Part shown: piece after piece, positions 24,342 through 34,591 of the stretch
How positions within the stretch are numbered: the first letter of the stretch is position 1
Layout: the number at the start of each line of letters is the position of its first letter
Assembly (NCBI RefSeq): GCF_021044625.1
Contig: NZ_CP087999.1
Coordinates: 1,939,001-2,003,000, forward strand
DNA from: Geomonas sp. RF6
Lineage (GTDB): Bacteria > Desulfobacterota > Desulfuromonadia > Geobacterales > Geobacteraceae
DNA length: 64,000 nucleotides
Direction of reading: 5' to 3'
The notes under the pieces: model-generated
What the model was told of the DNA's origin: nothing
What the model saw: only the letters and a program-made list of their open reading frames with translations
Database searches by the model: none
Translations under genes and position numbers: made by a program

Positions 24342-24557
24342 ATGAGAAGAATCTGGCAAAGACTGTTATTGATCATGATCATCCTGTCGTGCGGAATCAT
24401 CTTCTCCCTTGGCTCTTCTGCGCGGGACACTGCCCCTGACACGCCGGATAAGGCGGCGCAGAGCAGGGGATCCCGCGCCGGGAACGATGCTGCCGCATCT
24501 CCCGACTCGAAAAAGGTGGTGGTGTACTACGCGCAAGACAGGCACACCCCATGGTGA
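24342..24557 (+). CDS. Small secreted peptide, unknown function
   Basis: 71 aa. The N-terminus is basic then hydrophobic (MRRIWQRLLLIMIILSCG), a signal peptide or signal anchor. The rest is Asp/Ala/Ser-rich, then VVVYYAQDRHTPW at the end. The ribosome-binding site GAAGGAGGCGAGCT directly before the ATG is among the strongest in the window, and a terminator follows 76 bp after the stop, so it is probably a single-gene transcription unit. No family is recognised. The Cys in LSCG could be a lipidation site, but the lipobox is poor. Confidence 0.7.
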   Translation: MRRIWQRLLLIMIILSCGIIFSLGSSARDTAPDTPDKAAQSRGSRAGNDAAASPDSKKVVVYYAQDRHTPW

Positions 24558-24632
24558 CGCCCCGCTCTCCGGCTTTTGAGCGGTAAGAACGGCGGACGAA
24601 CGGAAAGATCTTCTCGTACCGTGCAGCATCAG

Positions 24633-24698
24633 CCAGCGGCTGATCCTTTGAGTACCCCCCGTACGGGGAGCCCAAAGGGTCAGCCGCTGGTCTTTTTT
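24633..24698 (+). terminator. Rho-independent terminator after the small peptide gene
   Basis: CCAGCGGCTGATCCTTTG (24633-24650) pairs with CAAAGGGTCAGCCGCTGG (24673-24690) with one mismatch, and TCTTTTTT follows. Confidence 0.95.
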
Positions 24699-24708
24699 CG
24701 CCCAATAC

Positions 24709-24735
24709 TAAAGTTTTCCAAAGATATGACGAAAT
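24709..24735 (+). promoter_or_regulatory. Sigma28 (FliA)-like promoter for the chemoreceptor
   Basis: TAAAGTTT (24709-24716), 11 bp, then GACGAAAT (24728-24735). This compares with the flagellar sigma28 consensus TAAAGTTT-N11-GCCGATAA, matching 8 of 8 and 5 of 8. It lies 50 bp before the chosen chemoreceptor start, right after a terminator. Confidence 0.55.
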
Positions 24736-24784
24736 GACTCCTTGTCACCGATACCTTTCTCTCGGTTCCACGGAGGATTTCTTA

Positions 24785-26341
24785 ATGTCCCAAACGACAC
24801 GAGCATTTGCGCTGAATGCCGCAATCGTAACTTCTACCGTAGCAATCCTCACCACCTGCAACCGCAGTGGAAGCATCACCGTCGCTCTCTTTCTTTGGGT
24901 TGCCATCCTTGCAATCTCTTCCTTTGCCTGCTGGGTCCTTTCACGAAAGAGCGATGCCTCCTTGAAAGAGGTCACCATCGCGCTCGAAAAGGTCGCCCAG
25001 GGGGATCTGTCGCTGCGCGTCAAGGAAGAGGGGACCGGTGACATCGCCCGCCTCGGAAAGGCGTTCAACCTGATGCTGGGCGACTGGAACAGGATGATGC
25101 ACAAGTTCTTTTCCGTGACCGACCTGGTGCGCGACTCGGTAGTGCTCGTGAAGGCGACTACCGAGGCGACGATGGCCGCAGCAGAGGATGTGGCGATGCA
25201 GGCGAGCACCATCGCCACCGCCAGCGAGGAGATGTCCGCCACCTCCAGCGACATCGCCCGCAGCTGTCTCCACGCCGCGGAAAACGCACAGATCGCTACC
25301 GACGAGACGACCCGTGGCGCCGATATCGTGCGAAACAGCTCCGTCCTTATGGAAAGCATCTCCCAGCGAGTCACCGACACCTCGCAGACGGTGGCCGGGC
25401 TCGGAAAGCGCTCCGATCAGATCGGCGCCATCGCCGGCACCATCGAGGACATCGCCGACCAGACCAATCTCCTGGCGCTGAACGCAGCTATCGAGGCGGC
25501 GCGAGCAGGAGAGATGGGGCGCGGCTTCGCGGTCGTTGCGGACGAGGTTCGCGCTCTGGCGGAACGGACCACGAAGGCGACGAAGGAGATCGACGGCATG
25601 ATCAGGTCGATCCAGCAGGAGACGCAGGCCGCCGTCGGCTCCATGTCGGAAGGGGTGGAGCAGGTGAACAAGGGAACGGCTGAGACGCGCCGTTCGGGAG
25701 AGGCACTCGCCGGCATACTCGGGCAGATAAACGATCTCACCATGCAGGTCAGCCAGATCGCCACCGCGGCCGAGGAGCAGACCGCGACGACCCACGAAAT
25801 CACCAACAACATCCAGATGATCACCAGCGTGGTGAACAGCAACGTGGTGAGTGCGCGCGGCACCAGCGACGCTACCTCGAGGCTCGCGCAGCAGGTCGAC
25901 GAGCTGCACGAACTGGTCGGGCACTTCCGTCTCTCCGAGCTCCTCGTCTGGGACGCGAGCTTCAGCACCTCCATAGCGCTCTTCGACGGCCACCACAAGA
26001 AACTGTTCGAGATGATCAACGAGCTCAGCAAGGCGATGCAGGAGAAGAAGACGAAGGAGATCATCGGCTCCATCCTGAAGCGCCTGGTGGAGTACACCGG
26101 GAGCCACTTTGCGGCCGAAGAGGAAGCATTCCGCAAGACCGGCTATCCCGACGCGGAGAAGCACTGCCAGCTGCACGCGGACCTTGTAAGGCAGGTACTG
26201 GACCTTCAGGAGAAATTCGAGTCCGGCACAGTCGTTCTCACCGCCGAAGTTACGGACTTCCTCCAGGACTGGCTGGTGAACCACATAAAGGGAACCGACC
26301 GCTCGTACTCCGCTCACCTCAGAAAGCACGGCGTGAAGTAA
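24785..26341 (+). CDS. Methyl-accepting chemotaxis protein with C-terminal hemerythrin domain
   Basis: 518 aa. Two closely spaced N-terminal membrane helices (about 8-24 and 31-52) leave almost no periplasmic domain. HAMP follows, then the cytoplasmic signalling domain with the hairpin tip [34 protein letters not shown]. The last 130 residues are a bacteriohemerythrin domain with the metal-ligand pattern H (GHHKKLF), HxxxE (SHFAAEE), HxxxH (HCQLH) and HxxxxD (HIKGTD). Such a receptor probably senses O2 or NO through its di-iron site in the cytoplasm rather than an outside ligand. ATG 24785 follows GGAGGA by seven bases; the upstream in-frame ATG 24734 has no site. Confidence 0.95.
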   Translation: MSQTTRAFALNAAIVTSTVAILTTCNRSGSITVALFLWVAILAISSFACWVLSRKSDASLKEVTIALEKVAQGDLSLRVKEEGTGDIARLGKAFNLMLGDWNRMMHKFFSVTDLVRDSVVLVKATTEATMAAAEDVAMQASTIATASEEMSATSSDIARSCLHAAENAQIATDETTRGADIVRNSSVLMESISQRVTDTSQTVAGLGKRSDQIGAIAGTIEDIADQTNLLALNAAIEAARAGEMGRGFAVVADEVRALAERTTKATKEIDGMIRSIQQETQAAVGSMSEGVEQVNKGTAETRRSGEALAGILGQINDLTMQVSQIATAAEEQTATTHEITNNIQMITSVVNSNVVSARGTSDATSRLAQQVDELHELVGHFRLSELLVWDASFSTSIALFDGHHKKLFEMINELSKAMQEKKTKEIIGSILKRLVEYTGSHFAAEEEAFRKTGYPDAEKHCQLHADLVRQVLDLQEKFESGTVVLTAEVTDFLQDWLVNHIKGTDRSYSAHLRKHGVK

Positions 26342-26360
26342 CTCCCGCTACCGTTTTCTC

Positions 26361-26386
26361 CCCTCCCCGGCCTCGGGGAGGGGAAC
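26361..26386. repeat. Short GC-rich inverted repeat before hemH
   Basis: CTCCCCTCCCCGGCC and its counterpart CGGGGAGGGGAAC form a hairpin 20 bp after the chemoreceptor stop. It could act as a weak terminator but has no clear T-run. Confidence 0.45.
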
Positions 26387-26537
26387 CTTCCCCCTCTTTT
26401 CCCTTCACCACCCGCCTCCCCTCCCACTCCCGTCTTTACACAGGCTGAACCTTTCGGCTACTATACCGCGCAGGCTGAACCGGCGCGGGGACCACCTCCG
26501 GCGCTTTCTTCAGCCCCAGATTCCACACGAGGTGATC

Positions 26538-27491
26538 ATGGCCGAAAAAACCGCACTCCTTATGCTCCAGATGGGGGGACCCGATTCTCTGGCTGCCGTT
26601 GAGCCCTTCCTGGTAAACCTCTTCACCGACCGGGACATCATCAGGCTTGGCCCCTCTTTCCTGCAGCCGTTCATCGCGAGAAGGATCGCGCGTAAGCGGG
26701 CGCCGAAGGTGGAGGAGTACTACCGCCAGATAGGCGGGCGCTCGCCGATCCTGGAGCTCACCGAGGCTCAGGGGCGCGGTGTGCAGGAGCTCCTCGGGGC
26801 AAATGTGGTCCCCTTCGTTGCCATGCGCTACTCGCGCCCCTCGACGCTGGAAGCGCTTGCCGCCATAAAAAGGGAGGGGATCTCCAGAATCGTCGCCCTT
26901 TCCCTCTACCCGCACTACTCCAGGGCCACCACGGGCTCCAGCCTCAACGAGCTGAAGCGCGTGCTGAAGGAAGCGGGGCACCCCTTCCAGCTCCGCTACG
27001 TTGACCGGTTCTACGACCACCCCCTCTACATACGGGCACTGGTGGAAAAGATAGAGGAAGCGCTCGGGAACTTTCCGCAAAGAGGGGAGGTGGAGCTGGT
27101 CTTCTCCGCGCACTCCCTGCCGCAGTCCTTCATCGACCAGGGGGACCCGTACCTCGACCAGATCAAGGAGACGGTGCGCCTCGTGATGGAGCGGGTCTCC
27201 GGGGTGAGCCACCACCTTTCCTTCCAGAGCAAGGCAGGACCGGTGAAATGGCTGGAGCCCTCCACCGAGGAGATGATGCAGACACTGGCAGCCGGCGGGC
27301 GCAAGAACCTGCTGATGGTCCCCCTCTCCTTCGTCTCCGATCACATCGAGACCCTCTACGAGATAGATATCCAGTACGCCGAGGAGGCAAAGGAACTGGG
27401 GATCGAGCGGTTCGTCAGGGCCGAGTCGCTGAACTCCTCTCCCATCTTCATGCAGTGCCTGGCCGATCTGGTGCACGGGGTGTCTCAGTAG
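26538..27491 (+). CDS. hemH: Ferrochelatase
   Basis: Inserts iron into the porphyrin in the last or penultimate step of haem synthesis. 317 aa. Family motifs: [12 protein letters not shown] at the N-terminus, [13 protein letters not shown] (about residues 121-133) and [17 protein letters not shown], with the active-site His in SAHSLP. ATG 26538 follows GAGG. Together with hemE this shows a conventional late haem pathway, relevant to the cytochrome-rich physiology expected of this group. Confidence 0.96.
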   Translation: MAEKTALLMLQMGGPDSLAAVEPFLVNLFTDRDIIRLGPSFLQPFIARRIARKRAPKVEEYYRQIGGRSPILELTEAQGRGVQELLGANVVPFVAMRYSRPSTLEALAAIKREGISRIVALSLYPHYSRATTGSSLNELKRVLKEAGHPFQLRYVDRFYDHPLYIRALVEKIEEALGNFPQRGEVELVFSAHSLPQSFIDQGDPYLDQIKETVRLVMERVSGVSHHLSFQSKAGPVKWLEPSTEEMMQTLAAGGRKNLLMVPLSFVSDHIETLYEIDIQYAEEAKELGIERFVRAESLNSSPIFMQCLADLVHGVSQ

Positions 27492-27576
27492 GGAAGGGGG
27501 CGCCGAATTCCTTTGCGTTTTCGATGCCTTTGCGCTTCAATTGCTCTGTTATGCAGTGAAAAGTCAGGGAGAAAGC

Positions 27577-28389
27577 ATGGAAAAGAGAATTATAGACGGC
27601 ATCGCGGTGACGCTGGCAAACCCGATAGAGCTGCCGCTTCGCTGGGTGGGGGATGACGAGCTCCTGAAGCAGCTCCTGGCGGCGTGGATGGTGATCGACG
27701 AGCGCGACCTTCCCTTCAACCCGCGGCTGATCGGAAAGCCTGGGGTGGGGAAGACGACCCTCGGGTATGCGGCGGCCGAGCGGCTCGGCCGGGATGTCTA
27801 TCTTTTCCAGGCGACGATGGATACCCGCCCGGAGGACCTCATCATCACGCCGGTCATAGGCCCGGACGGCACGATCCAGTATGCGGCGTCCGCGCTCGTC
27901 TCCGCGATGATAACCGGAGGGGTGCTGATCCTCGACGAAGGTAACCGCATGAGCGAGAAGGCGTGGGCCTCGCTGGCGCCGCTCCTGGACGACCGCAGGT
28001 ACGTGGAGTCGATTATCACCGGGCTCCGGATCTCCGCCCATCCCGACTTCCGCATAGTCGTCACCATGAACGAGGACTCCTCCACCTTCGAGGTACCGGA
28101 GTACATCCACTCGCGGCTGCAGCCCCAGATCTTCATCGATTTCCCCGAGGCGGATGAGGAGCTCGCGATACTGAGGGAGAACCTCCCCTTTGCCGACGTC
28201 GCCATACTTCGCTACGTCACCGACTTCCTGCAGAGAGGGCACGCGGCGGACGAGCCGTATTCGGTGCGCGACGGGATCAACATCGCGCGGTTCGCACTGA
28301 AGATGAAGCACGCCGGGAACGACTCGAGGGAGCTTCTGGCGCTCGCGGTGAAAAGTATCCTCGGCGAGGACGCCCTGAGGTATCTGTAG
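27577..28389 (+). CDS. MoxR-type AAA+ ATPase
   Basis: 270 aa. Walker A GKPGVGKTTLGYAAA (about residues 51-65), Walker B GGVLILDEGNRMSEKA (the DEINR-type motif with Gly-Asn-Arg), sensor-1 RIVVTMNED and an arginine-finger region around HSRLQPQIFIDFP. No signal or membrane segment. ATG 27577 has AGGGAGA upstream. MoxR ATPases act as chaperones, typically loading metal or activating a partner encoded nearby, often with a VWA protein. Here the gene is followed 66 bp later by a large unrecognised gene rather than a VWA gene. Confidence 0.9.
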   Translation: MEKRIIDGIAVTLANPIELPLRWVGDDELLKQLLAAWMVIDERDLPFNPRLIGKPGVGKTTLGYAAAERLGRDVYLFQATMDTRPEDLIITPVIGPDGTIQYAASALVSAMITGGVLILDEGNRMSEKAWASLAPLLDDRRYVESIITGLRISAHPDFRIVVTMNEDSSTFEVPEYIHSRLQPQIFIDFPEADEELAILRENLPFADVAILRYVTDFLQRGHAADEPYSVRDGINIARFALKMKHAGNDSRELLALAVKSILGEDALRYL

Positions 28390-28455
28390 CGTTCGTCCCA
28401 CCGTGTGGCACGGCACTGCTGCCGGCTTCATTATAACCCCAGGCCACCTGATCCT

Positions 28456-30405
28456 ATGCCCCAACTCTACCTGGAAAGATTCGGCAACGTCCACGCCCTC
28501 CCGATCCTGCACTACCGGATGGAGTTCGCCCACCTGGTGCGGCAGGCGCTGGACGAGGTGCGCCCCGACTGCATCGCCATCGAGCTTGCCCCGACCCTGC
28601 GGGAGCACTTTCTGCGCGGAGTGCGGCGCCTGCCGGAGCTCTCCGTACTCAGCTACCAGGTGGCGGAGCAGACCGTCTACCTCATCATCGAGCCAGCCGA
28701 TCCCCTCGTGGAGGGTGCCCGGCTCGCCCTCGAGCACGACATCCCGCTGCACCTCATCGATCTCGATCTCGACGACTACCCGAACCACGCCGACTCCGTC
28801 CCCGATTCCTATTCCGTCCAGCGTATAGGGCTCGCTCCCTTCTACGAGGAATATGCCGCGCGCTTCTCCGCTGTCGAGCCGGAAACGGTCGACCTGCGTC
28901 GCGAGCAGGGGATGGCGTACCGTCTGCAGCAGCTCGCCGATCAGCACGAGCGGGTCCTCTTCATCTGCGGCATGCACCACCTGGCCCGGGTGCGCGCCTT
29001 CTTCGCGGAGCCGCAGGCCCAGCCGCTGACCAGGAGCAGGCGGGAAGGGGTTACCGTGCTGAACCTGCATCCGGAGACGTGCCACGAGGTGCTCGCGGAA
29101 CATCCATTCCTCTCCGCCCTCTATGAGCTGCGCCGCTCTCCGCTCCCTCCGCTGATGCCGACGCCGAGGCTCAGCATGCGCAAGAGCTTCAACGCCTTCG
29201 AGCTCATCGAGGGGGGAAAAAGGGAGATACCGGAGGAGGCGGTGCTGCGCGAAGCCGTTGACCGCAGCGCCCGACTGGTGGGGGAGGAAGGAGAGATGCC
29301 GGACCGTCAACGGATTCTCCTGCGCCTCTTCCAGGAGGCGGCCCGGCACTATCGCCAGGAGACCGGCGACACCGTCGCCCACTGGCAGAGGCGGGCCTTC
29401 TTCCGTTTCAGCCGCAATTGCGCACTCCTTTCCGGCATGCTCCTTCCGGACCTCTTCCAGATGCTGACCTCGGCCCGCTCCTGCGTGGACGACAATTTCG
29501 CCTATGCCTTTTTCCGGCTGGCGAAGTTTTATCCGTGGCAGCGCGAGACGAGCGAGATACCGACGGTGCGACTCACCGCGGCGGATCTCTGGTCCGGCAC
29601 CCGCCGTATGCGCTTCCGCCCGAAGGAACCGCGCCGGGTGAAGGGACGCTCGGCGCTGAAGTCGCTGGGTAGGAAGAGGGAGAAGCAGCCGGGGTCGTGG
29701 CTGCAGGGGTTCGATGATCCCTCCATCTGCTCCTATCCTCCCGAGGACATCACCATCGAAGAGTATGGTCGTAATCTGAAGAAACTCGGGGCGCGGCAGC
29801 TGAGCGAGGAGCACTCCCGGACGGAGCCGTTCACCGTCTCCCTTCTGGACGGGATCGACATGCGGGAGACGCTGAGGAATTTCCACGAGGGGCGCATCTA
29901 CGTGAGGGAGAACCGACGTGTGCAGAGTGGCGTCGGGTGCGTGGTGGTAATCTTCGACGAAGACCGCGGGGGGACCCGCTTCCCTTACTGCATCACCTGG
30001 CTTGGCGAGCACGACCAGGAATCGGACATGGCCTTCTATGCGACGTCGCCGGTGGACAACGTGGTGGGGCCCGGGATTTCCCGCTGCGAGTATGGGGGGT
30101 TCCTCCTGAGCTACCCGCCGCGGCGCATGTTCGACGTGTGGAGTGACAGTGACTACGACAGCGCGTTAACGAAGGCGGAGCTTCTCCTCATGGCGGCTCT
30201 GGACTATTCGGAGGAGCGCGACGTGGTGTACGCCGCGCCGACCCCGCCCCGCGGATTCATGAAACAGCTTGCCTCGAAACTGGGGAAGCGCATCATCTAC
30301 CTGCCCCTCGCGAGCCTCTCCCCGGTGGGGCTCAAAAAGCTCCGCGTCTTCCATGTCCTCTTCGGTCGCGACAAGCGCGATATCGCGAAGGACTATATCT
30401 GGTAG
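28456..30405 (+). CDS. Large unrecognised protein paired with the MoxR ATPase (TraB/ChaN-like N-terminus, tentative)
   Basis: 649 aa from ATG 28456. The N-terminal 200 residues resemble the TraB/ChaN/Tiki superfamily: FGNVHALPILHYRMEF, then VRPDCIAIELAPTLREHFL, and VLFICGMHHLARVRAFF. This resemblance is by eye only. The middle contains a basic linker (RPKEPRRVKGRSALKSLGRK). The C-terminal 200 residues (GISRCEYGGFLLSYPPRRMF, AAPTPPRGFMKQLASKLGKR) match nothing I know. No signal peptide or transmembrane helix. The only ribosome-binding site is weak, so coupling to the upstream ATPase is plausible. Strand, spacing and order suggest the ATPase acts on this protein. Confidence 0.75.
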   Translation: MPQLYLERFGNVHALPILHYRMEFAHLVRQALDEVRPDCIAIELAPTLREHFLRGVRRLPELSVLSYQVAEQTVYLIIEPADPLVEGARLALEHDIPLHLIDLDLDDYPNHADSVPDSYSVQRIGLAPFYEEYAARFSAVEPETVDLRREQGMAYRLQQLADQHERVLFICGMHHLARVRAFFAEPQAQPLTRSRREGVTVLNLHPETCHEVLAEHPFLSALYELRRSPLPPLMPTPRLSMRKSFNAFELIEGGKREIPEEAVLREAVDRSARLVGEEGEMPDRQRILLRLFQEAARHYRQETGDTVAHWQRRAFFRFSRNCALLSGMLLPDLFQMLTSARSCVDDNFAYAFFRLAKFYPWQRETSEIPTVRLTAADLWSGTRRMRFRPKEPRRVKGRSALKSLGRKREKQPGSWLQGFDDPSICSYPPEDITIEEYGRNLKKLGARQLSEEHSRTEPFTVSLLDGIDMRETLRNFHEGRIYVRENRRVQSGVGCVVVIFDEDRGGTRFPYCITWLGEHDQESDMAFYATSPVDNVVGPGISRCEYGGFLLSYPPRRMFDVWSDSDYDSALTKAELLLMAALDYSEERDVVYAAPTPPRGFMKQLASKLGKRIIYLPLASLSPVGLKKLRVFHVLFGRDKRDIAKDYIW

Positions 30406-30468
30406 TTTCTCCGCCCCCGTACCCCTTCAGATAACACTCACTCCGGAAATCCCGGGCAAGCTGGCGGG

Positions 30469-30586
30469 TGGCGCCGCGCTGGAGCGTAGGCATCCTGCCT
30501 GCGATGGCGGCGCAGCCGCCACAGAACGCGCGGCTGGCGCCGCGGCTACAGGCTGGGAAGCCTGTGCTCCAGCGCAACCCGGATAG
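30469..30586. repeat. Intergenic repeat with CTGGAGCG ends and nested palindromes
   Basis: The unit begins CGCCGCGCTGGAGCGTAGGC, continues ATCCTGCCTGCGATGGCGGC and ends GTGCTCCAGCG, so the ends are inverted. A second, shorter copy in the opposite orientation is at 57593-57655. Confidence 0.7.
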
Positions 30587-30620
30587 CTTTTCTGATCCAC
30601 ATTTAGCCATTAGAAAATAT

Positions 30621-30647
30621 TAAAGTTAAAACTTCTCCGGTCGATTA
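30621..30647 (+). promoter_or_regulatory. Sigma28 (FliA)-like promoter for the 114-residue orphan
   Basis: TAAAGTTA (30621-30628), 11 bp, then GTCGATTA (30640-30647): 7 of 8 and 6 of 8 matches to TAAAGTTT-N11-GCCGATAA. The next start codon with a good ribosome-binding site is 30 bp downstream. Confidence 0.6.
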
Positions 30648-30676
30648 TTTGAAGGATCTCAATACCGGAGGGGTTT

Positions 30677-31021
30677 ATGAACACGAGCACGAGCTGGTAT
30701 AAGGACATGCCGGAAGGGATGGAACTGGACGACCAGGTAATCGAGAGGGTGCTGCAAAGCACCGGTGCGGTCATGGAGGTGTGGGTTGTGAAAAATAAGC
30801 GCCAGTACGAGGCGGCACTCTTCTTCGACAGACGGTACCGTCCTGGGCCGCCGGTGCCACGCCCTCTGGAAGAGCCATCGGGAGACTCGACTCATTGGAT
30901 GGGGGCGCGCCCGAAGGTCGGCCTCACGGCCGAGGAGGCGGAAAAAATTCTCCACGAGGTGACGTGTGCCAATGCACTCCACAAGATCCAGATGAAGGAT
31001 ACATGGGGCGTCGCGTCGTAG
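30677..31021 (+). CDS. Conserved-looking small protein, unknown function
   Basis: 114 aa, soluble, no signal peptide. ATG 30677 follows GGAGGGG by four bases. The N-terminal part predicts a mixed alpha/beta fold (IERVLQSTGAVMEVWVVKN; EAALFFDRRY), the middle is Pro-rich (RPGPPVPRPLEEP) and the C-terminal helix is LTAEEAEKILHEVTCANAL. I recognise no family. A sigma28-like promoter directly upstream hints at expression with flagellar late genes. Confidence 0.7.
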   Translation: MNTSTSWYKDMPEGMELDDQVIERVLQSTGAVMEVWVVKNKRQYEAALFFDRRYRPGPPVPRPLEEPSGDSTHWMGARPKVGLTAEEAEKILHEVTCANALHKIQMKDTWGVAS

Positions 31022-31085
31022 CTGTTGCCGCTCTCCCTGAGACAGTTCCTGAGCGTTCTTTAAAGTATCACTGTCAGTCCAAAGA

Positions 31086-31124
31086 GGTAATGGTAGAATT
31101 TATAAAGATAAAAGCACCATTACC
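31086..31124 (+). promoter_or_regulatory. Perfect inverted repeat upstream of the Gly/Ser/Thr-rich protein
   Basis: GGTAATGGT (31086-31094) and ACCATTACC (31116-31124) are exact inverted copies separated by 21 A+T-rich bases that include TTTATAAAG. It lies 24 bp upstream of ATG 31148. It could be an operator around a -10 region or a 5'-leader hairpin. Confidence 0.5.
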
Positions 31125-31147
31125 ATTTGCATCACAGGGAGAACGTT

Positions 31148-32314
31148 ATGGCAGCTGTCAAACGAATGATCTTTGGCACCATCGCGCTGGTTGCCCTCTC
31201 CGGTATTTCCTACGGCGCCTGTGGGGGGAGCAGCATGAAGGACGGTAGCGGAGCTGGCGGCACCACCTCCGGCACGACCAGCGGGCAAAGCAGCATGCAG
31301 AGCGGCAGCGGTGCGGGCGGCAGCACGTCCGGCGCGAGCAGCGACTTCAACCAGCAACAGCAGAGCGACATGCAGAGTGGTAGCGGTGCCGGTGGCAGCA
31401 CATCCGGCAGCAGCGACTTAAACCAGCAGCAGAACCTGCAGAGCGGCAGCGGTGCAGGTGGGAGCACGTCCGGCACAAGCAGTGACTTAAACCAGGAACA
31501 GCAGAACAACCTGCAGGGTGGCAGCGGCGCCGGCGGCAGCACGACCGGCGACTACAACCAGCAACAGCAGCAGAACCTGCAGAGCGGCAGTGGCGCGGGT
31601 GGCAGCACCTCAGGCGCAGCCAGCGGTCAGGAAGGCTTCCAGAGCGGTAGCGCGGCCGGTGGCGGCACCGGCGGCGGTTTTGGTGCAGGTGGAGGTACCG
31701 GCATGGGAAGCAGCGCCCCGCTCGGCGCCACCCTTTACGAGTACGGCCCATTTTACGGTGCCCCCGGCGGTGCTGTCGGTACTACTCCCGGCACCGGCGG
31801 CACTACCGGCACCGGTGGCACAGGAGCTGGCGGCTCCACAACGAGTCCGAGCACAGGGACCGGGACAGGCGGGAGCATGTATAACGCACCCAGCGGCGGA
31901 TCGACTGCGCCGAGCTATGGCACAGGTGGCAGCACCACCACCCCGAGCGATACCGGTACAGGCACCGGTACGGGAACCGGCGGCAGCACGACCATGCCTA
32001 GCGATACTGGCACCGGCACGGGGACCGGTACAGGCACCGGCACCGGCGGGAGCACCACCATGCCGAGCGATACCGGAACCGGCACTGGCACCGACACCGG
32101 TTCAGGGACCGGTGGCAGCACTTTGGTGCCGAGTGATCAAGGCACCGGTTCCGGGACGGGTGGGGTAACATCTCCGTCTGAACCCGCGACTCCGCCGAGT
32201 GATACCGGCGACATGGGATCCGGCGCAGGTGGTTCGACCGGCGACACGGGGTCTGGAGCAGGTGGTGCTACGGACACCGGGACTACAGGAGGCGGTGCTA
32301 CCACAGGGCAGTGA
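31148..32314 (+). CDS. Secreted Gly/Ser/Thr-rich repeat protein
   Basis: 388 aa. A signal peptide ([19 protein letters not shown], ending ISYGA) precedes a low-complexity body. The first half has about seven copies of a [10 protein letters not shown] unit separated by Gln/Asn-rich linkers such as [10 protein letters not shown]. The second half has [15 protein letters not shown] units with (Thr-Gly) runs, and the end returns to [16 protein letters not shown]. No charged or aromatic core, no anchor and no catalytic motif. It is likely extracellular or periplasmic and intrinsically disordered; a matrix or surface role is speculation. ATG 31148 follows AGGGAGA. A terminator follows at once. Confidence 0.85.
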   Translation: MAAVKRMIFGTIALVALSGISYGACGGSSMKDGSGAGGTTSGTTSGQSSMQSGSGAGGSTSGASSDFNQQQQSDMQSGSGAGGSTSGSSDLNQQQNLQSGSGAGGSTSGTSSDLNQEQQNNLQGGSGAGGSTTGDYNQQQQQNLQSGSGAGGSTSGAASGQEGFQSGSAAGGGTGGGFGAGGGTGMGSSAPLGATLYEYGPFYGAPGGAVGTTPGTGGTTGTGGTGAGGSTTSPSTGTGTGGSMYNAPSGGSTAPSYGTGGSTTTPSDTGTGTGTGTGGSTTMPSDTGTGTGTGTGTGTGGSTTMPSDTGTGTGTDTGSGTGGSTLVPSDQGTGSGTGGVTSPSEPATPPSDTGDMGSGAGGSTGDTGSGAGGATDTGTTGGGATTGQ

Positions 32315-32347
32315 CGCGCTTCAATGCTGCCTGAGCAAAACGAAAGA

Positions 32348-32377
32348 GGGCCATGTCTTTGAGGCATGGCCCTTTTT
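32348..32377 (+). terminator. Rho-independent terminator after the repeat protein
   Basis: GGGCCATG and CATGGCCC form the stem and five T follow. Confidence 0.95.
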
Positions 32378-32479
32378 CGATTGTAGGGAGGGATACATCA
32401 AGCCTCGGCGGCCACCCCTACGTACCTCCCATTCAAGGGGTTCGGCTACTGTTCACACTGGTGATTGAGGCTTTGCCAG

Positions 32480-34390
<1,911 letters not shown>

Positions 34391-34407
34391 CAGGTGCTCC
34401 AGCTTGG

Positions 34408-34557
34408 CTAATCCGGGAATTCCGGGGAAGCCGTAGTATGTTCCAATGAAGGGCCGCAGGAGGCCTCGCGTTCCCCCCTTTGCGAAGGGGGGAAACGTTA
34501 GGCCTCCTGCAGTGCTTCGTGGCAATGTACCCACGCTCCCGGAATATCCTGGATGAA
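34408..34557. repeat. Composite palindromic intergenic repeat
   Basis: Inverted halves meet at CGTTCCCCCCTTTGCGAAGG (34470-34489) and its reverse. The outer parts carry CCGGGAATTCCGGGG (34412-34426), and the reverse complement of GGTTCATCCAGG ends the right half at about 34557. The right half, read in reverse, closely matches 60208-60290. It fills the gap between selB and the ABC exporter. Confidence 0.7.
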
Positions 34558-34591
34558 CCGTTCCGACAGGATGGGGATGGGACAAGAAGCT

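Noticed and set aside
28403-28417. Sigma54-like promoter (TGGCACGGCACTGCT) between the MoxR gene and its partner
   Set aside because: The GG to GC spacing is one base too short, and the genes probably share one transcript.
27448-30012. 854-codon minus-strand frame opposite the MoxR pair
   Set aside because: Shadow of hemH, moxR-like and partner genes, which are supported on the plus strand by motifs and ribosome-binding sites.
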